This document shows positions 7,371 through 9,547 of a stretch of DNA of 9,547 nt, piece by piece. The notes under the pieces are model-generated. The model worked only from the letters and a program-made list of their open reading frames with translations. It had not been told where the DNA came from and searched no databases. The stretch's first letter is position 1, and each line of letters opens with the position of its first letter. Origin of the DNA: Candidatus Gallibacteroides avistercoris (GTDB taxonomy: Bacteria > Bacteroidota > Bacteroidia > Bacteroidales > CHK158-818); assembly GCA_018714665.1 (NCBI GenBank), contig DVNA01000189.1, positions 1-9,547 on the forward strand, given 5' to 3'. The position numbers were made by a program, and so were the translations under genes.

Positions 7371-7393
7371 TCTCTATGTTTGGCTAATCTGAA

Positions 7394-8404
7394 TTATTTG
7401 TTCAGAGCGGTAGCAACATCCACGGCGCAGGCTACGGTACAACCTACCATCGGGTTGTTTCCGATGCCGAGGAATCCCATCATTTCTACGTGAGCAGGAA
7501 CCGATGAAGATCCGGCGAATTGAGCGTCTGAGTGCATACGTCCCATGGTATCTGTCATACCGTATGAGGCAGGTCCGGCAGCCATATTGTCGGGATGCAG
7601 GGTGCGGCCTGTTCCACCTCCGGAAGCTACTGAGAAGTAGGGTTTTCCTGCCAATACACGTTCTTTTTTGTAAGTACCGGCAACCGGGTGTTGGAAGCGG
7701 GTCGGGTTGGTAGAGTTACCGGTAATGGATACATCTACACCTTCTTTCCACATGATGGCAACGCCTTCGCGAACGTCGTCGGCACCGTAGCATTTTACTT
7801 TGGCACGGGGACCGTCTGAGTAGGCAATTTCACGAACCACTTTCAGCTCGCCCGTATAGTAGTCGAATTGTGTTTGCACATAGGTAAATCCGTTGATACG
7901 GGAGATGATTTGAGCGGCATCTTTTCCCAAGCCGTTCAGGATACAACGCAACGGTTCTTTCCGTACTTTGTCAGCTTTGGCTGCGATTTTGATAGCTCCT
8001 TCTGCGGCCGCGAAAGATTCGTGTCCGGCCAGGAAAGCGAAACATTTTGTTTCTTCACGCAACAACATGGCTGCCAGGTTACCGTGTCCCAGGCCCACTT
8101 TACGGTCGTCAGCAACCGAGCCGGGAATACAGAATGATTGCAGCCCAATACCGATGGCTTCGGCAGCTTCGGCAGCGTTTTTGCAACCTTTTTTCAAAGC
8201 GATGGCAACCCCTACTACATAAGCCCATTTGGCATTTTCGAAGCAGATGGGTTGAGTTTCTTCACACGTTTTATAAGGATCGAGTCCGTAAGATTCGCAG
8301 ATAGCGTTGGCCTCTTCGATATCTTTGATGCCGTTAGCGTTCAAAGCAGCGATAATCTGTTTGATACGACGGTCTTGACTTTCAAATTTTACTTCTCTAA
8401 TCAT
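7394..8404 (-). CDS. GGGtGRT protein
   Basis: A 336-residue protein of the conserved family named after its signature; here GGGTGRT stands at residues 262-268, followed by LHPDNMAAGPASYGM. The length fits the family. Cysteines at 36, 47, 54, 74, 92, 121, 154, 205, 322 and 326, several of them in small hydrophobic or glycine-rich contexts, could bind a metal or iron-sulfur cluster, but this is not proven. No signal peptide or membrane segment is seen, so it is cytoplasmic. The biochemical role of the family is not known to me; its steady pairing with a NifU-like scaffold gene in anaerobes suggests work on iron-sulfur clusters or redox metabolism. The start at 8404 is well fixed by a perfect AAGGAGG. 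The gene is second in the operon, 18 bases after the scaffold gene. Confidence 0.95.
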   Translation of the reverse strand: MIREVKFESQDRRIKQIIAALNANGIKDIEEANAICESYGLDPYKTCEETQPICFENAKWAYVVGVAIALKKGCKNAAEAAEAIGIGLQSFCIPGSVADDRKVGLGHGNLAAMLLREETKCFAFLAGHESFAAAEGAIKIAAKADKVRKEPLRCILNGLGKDAAQIISRINGFTYVQTQFDYYTGELKVVREIAYSDGPRAKVKCYGADDVREGVAIMWKEGVDVSITGNSTNPTRFQHPVAGTYKKERVLAGKPYFSVASGGGTGRTLHPDNMAAGPASYGMTDTMGRMHSDAQFAGSSSVPAHVEMMGFLGIGNNPMVGCTVACAVDVATALNK

Positions 8405-8412
8405 AGTTTCTT

Positions 8413-8419
8413 CCTCCTT
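8413..8419 (-). promoter_or_regulatory. Strong Shine-Dalgarno site of the GGGtGRT gene
   Basis: AAGGAGG on the minus strand ends 8 bases before the ATG at 8404 and sits in the 18-base gap between the two operon genes. Such perfect sites are uncommon in Bacteroidetes, where most genes have weak ones, so it points to high translation and decides the start. Confidence 0.8.
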
Positions 8420-8422
8420 ATA

Positions 8423-9124
8423 TTATTCTTGACGTGGATCGATATATTTAACTGCACCCTGTTCAGCAGTGAAACGGCCGTAAGTACCGGTTACTTTTTT
8501 CAATGCTTCGTTCGCGTCGGTTCCTTTTTTGATTTCATCCATGAATTTGCCCAGGTGAACGAATTCATACCCGCAGATTTCATCGTTTTTGTCCAGGGCG
8601 ATGGTTTTGATATAGCCTTCGGCCATTTCCAGGTAGCGAGATCCTTTGGCCAGTGTTCCGTACAATGTACCTACCTGGCTACGTAAACCTTTGCCTAAGT
8701 CTTCCAGTCCGGCACCGATCATCAAACCGCCTTCTGAGAAAGCTGATTGTGTACGACCGTAAACGATTTGCAGGAACAATTCGCGCATGGCTGTATTGAT
8801 TGCATCACAAACCAAGTCGGTGTTCAAGGCTTCCAAAATGGTTTTACCCGGAAGAATTTCTGATGCCATGGCAGCCGAGTGGGTCATACCCGAGCAACCG
8901 ATGGTTTCAACCAATGCTTCTTGAATAACACCGTTTTTCACGTTTAACGTCAATTTGCAGGCACCTTGTTGGGGAGCACACCATCCGATACCGTGAGTCA
9001 AGCCTGAAATATCGATTACTTCTTTGGCTTTTACCCATTTCCCTTCTTCTGGAATGGGAGCGGGCCCGTGGTTGGGGCCTTTTTTTACAACACACATGTG
9101 TTCTACTTCGTGTGAATACATCAT
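8423..9124 (-). CDS. NifU-like iron-sulfur cluster assembly scaffold protein
   Basis: A 233-residue cytoplasmic protein with a NifU/IscU-like core. The block IGCSGMTHSAAMASEILPGK at residues 75-94 matches the NifU-N region GCxxxxAxxSxMxxxxxGK, with Cys77 in the place of a cluster ligand. Further cysteines at 49, 56 and 106 could complete a site. The N-terminal stretch (residues 1-48) and the C-terminal 100 residues go beyond a plain IscU, which is about 130 residues. This extended form is found next to GGGtGRT genes. It probably holds a cluster or passes one on, perhaps to the GGGtGRT protein; the real client is unknown. Two adjacent ATG codons (9124 and 9121) are possible starts. The promoter about 50 bases upstream is clear, so this is the first gene of the operon. 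Confidence 0.9.
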   Translation of the reverse strand: MMYSHEVEHMCVVKKGPNHGPAPIPEEGKWVKAKEVIDISGLTHGIGWCAPQQGACKLTLNVKNGVIQEALVETIGCSGMTHSAAMASEILPGKTILEALNTDLVCDAINTAMRELFLQIVYGRTQSAFSEGGLMIGAGLEDLGKGLRSQVGTLYGTLAKGSRYLEMAEGYIKTIALDKNDEICGYEFVHLGKFMDEIKKGTDANEALKKVTGTYGRFTAEQGAVKYIDPRQE

Positions 9125-9174
9125 AATTCGCTCTTTTTTATTTAAGTGAAAATTTCTGACTGTTTTTAGTCATG

Positions 9175-9216
9175 CAAAGGTAGAATTATTCTTGATTTAT
9201 ACCAACTATTTGGTAT
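9175..9216 (-). promoter_or_regulatory. Promoter of the iron-sulfur operon with palindromic operator candidate
   Basis: On the minus strand TACCTTTG at 9182-9175 is a full match to the Bacteroidetes -7 box TAnnTTTG, and TTGG at 9205-9202, 19 bases upstream, fits the -33 element. A perfect palindrome ATACCAA (9199-9205), 4 bases, TTGGTAT (9210-9216) overlaps the -33 element, where a repressor would block RNA polymerase. An iron-sulfur or redox regulator such as an Rrf2-type protein is an inference. Confidence 0.7.
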
Positions 9217-9328
9217 GGATAAATTTGCACAAAGGTTGGTTAATTGATGTTTAACTCTCCGATGGTGGCTTCTTTTGAGGAGGGTATTTTCTGTTTTGAC
9301 GATACGGGAATTATTTAGTCAGGGGGGT

Positions 9329-9370
9329 AAATAAGAAACGTCCTTGAATTTTCAAGGACGTTTCTTATTT
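9329..9370 (-). terminator. Intrinsic terminator after rplS
   Basis: A 20-bp perfect inverted repeat (9329-9348 with 9351-9370) forms a hairpin with core ACGTCCTTGAA / TTCAAGGACGT. It starts 14 bases after the L19 stop codon. On the minus strand the far arm ends TTTCTTATTT, which gives the U-rich tail; the near arm is A-rich, so it could also work in the other direction. Confidence 0.9.
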
Positions 9371-9384
9371 TGCCAATCAAGAGA

Positions 9385-9547
9385 TTACACTCTTTTTTCT
9401 TTGATTCTGGCCTTTTTACCGGTGAGGGCGCGCAAGTAGTACAATTTGGCGCGGCGTACTTTACCGATTTTATTTACCGTAATGCTGTCGATAAACGGAG
9501 ATTCGATGGGAAAAATTCTTTCTACACCGATGTTTTCAGACATTTTA
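9385..9547 (-). CDS. rplS: Large-subunit ribosomal protein L19 (C-terminal part)
   Basis: The last 53 residues are in the window; the 5' part lies beyond base 9547. SENIGVERIFPIESPFID, then KIGKVRRAKLYYLRALTGKK and ARIKEKRV to the stop at 9385 form the highly conserved end of bacterial L19. L19 sits at the 30S-50S interface of the ribosome. It is a core gene, followed by its own terminator, and marks the chromosomal side of the window. Confidence 0.97.
   Translation of the reverse strand, partial: KMSENIGVERIFPIESPFIDSITVNKIGKVRRAKLYYLRALTGKKARIKEKRV

Noticed and set aside
7504..8686. Plus-strand frames opposite the GGGtGRT and scaffold genes
   Set aside because: They are shadows of two strongly supported minus-strand genes.
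9174..9183. Resemblance of CTACCTTTGC (minus strand) to CTnDOT-type attachment cores GTAnnTTTGC
   Set aside because: The same bases are the -7 promoter box, the first base does not match, and no second copy or integrase is near.

Overview
The window looks like chromosomal DNA of a Bacteroidales bacterium (Bacteroides/Parabacteroides-like). Three things point there: promoter -7 boxes of the Bacteroidetes form TAnnTTTG, the gene pair for a NifU-like scaffold protein and a GGGtGRT protein typical of anaerobic gut bacteria, and very AT-rich intergenic DNA around genes of medium GC. All convincing genes lie on the minus strand, so the order of transcription is from high to low coordinates.

Right side (about 7335-9547): core genome. 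The end of rplS (ribosomal protein L19) stops at 9385 and is followed by a 20-bp perfect hairpin terminator. A clear promoter with a palindrome over its -33 region then drives a two-gene operon: a NifU-like iron-sulfur scaffold protein (8423-9124) and a GGGtGRT protein (7394-8404). The operon ends in a strong intrinsic terminator at 7335-7370.

Middle (6386-7334): about 0.95 kb of AT-rich DNA. It holds one doubtful small membrane protein ORF (6915-7253), two large inverted repeats with the same arm core spaced 144 bp apart, and a run of eight C. It looks like the border between core genome and an accessory island.

Left side (1-6370): a compact defence operon. A small Cro/C1-type regulator (6134-6340), whose promoter lies inside a perfect palindrome, overlaps by ATGA a membrane-anchored protein of unknown function (5469-6137). 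Three bases later comes the type III DNA methyltransferase Mod (3831-5465), then 4 bases later the type III restriction subunit Res (1199-3826), and after 31 bases a PIN-GNAT fusion protein that runs off the window at base 1 as a PUA/EVE-like domain seems to begin. The operon is thus a type III restriction-modification system with a controller and two unusual extra parts, one at the membrane and one carrying a predicted ribonuclease plus acetyltransferase. These extra parts are the best candidates here for new biology. The middle of mod, its target recognition domain, is much more AT-rich than the rest, which suggests exchange of specificity.
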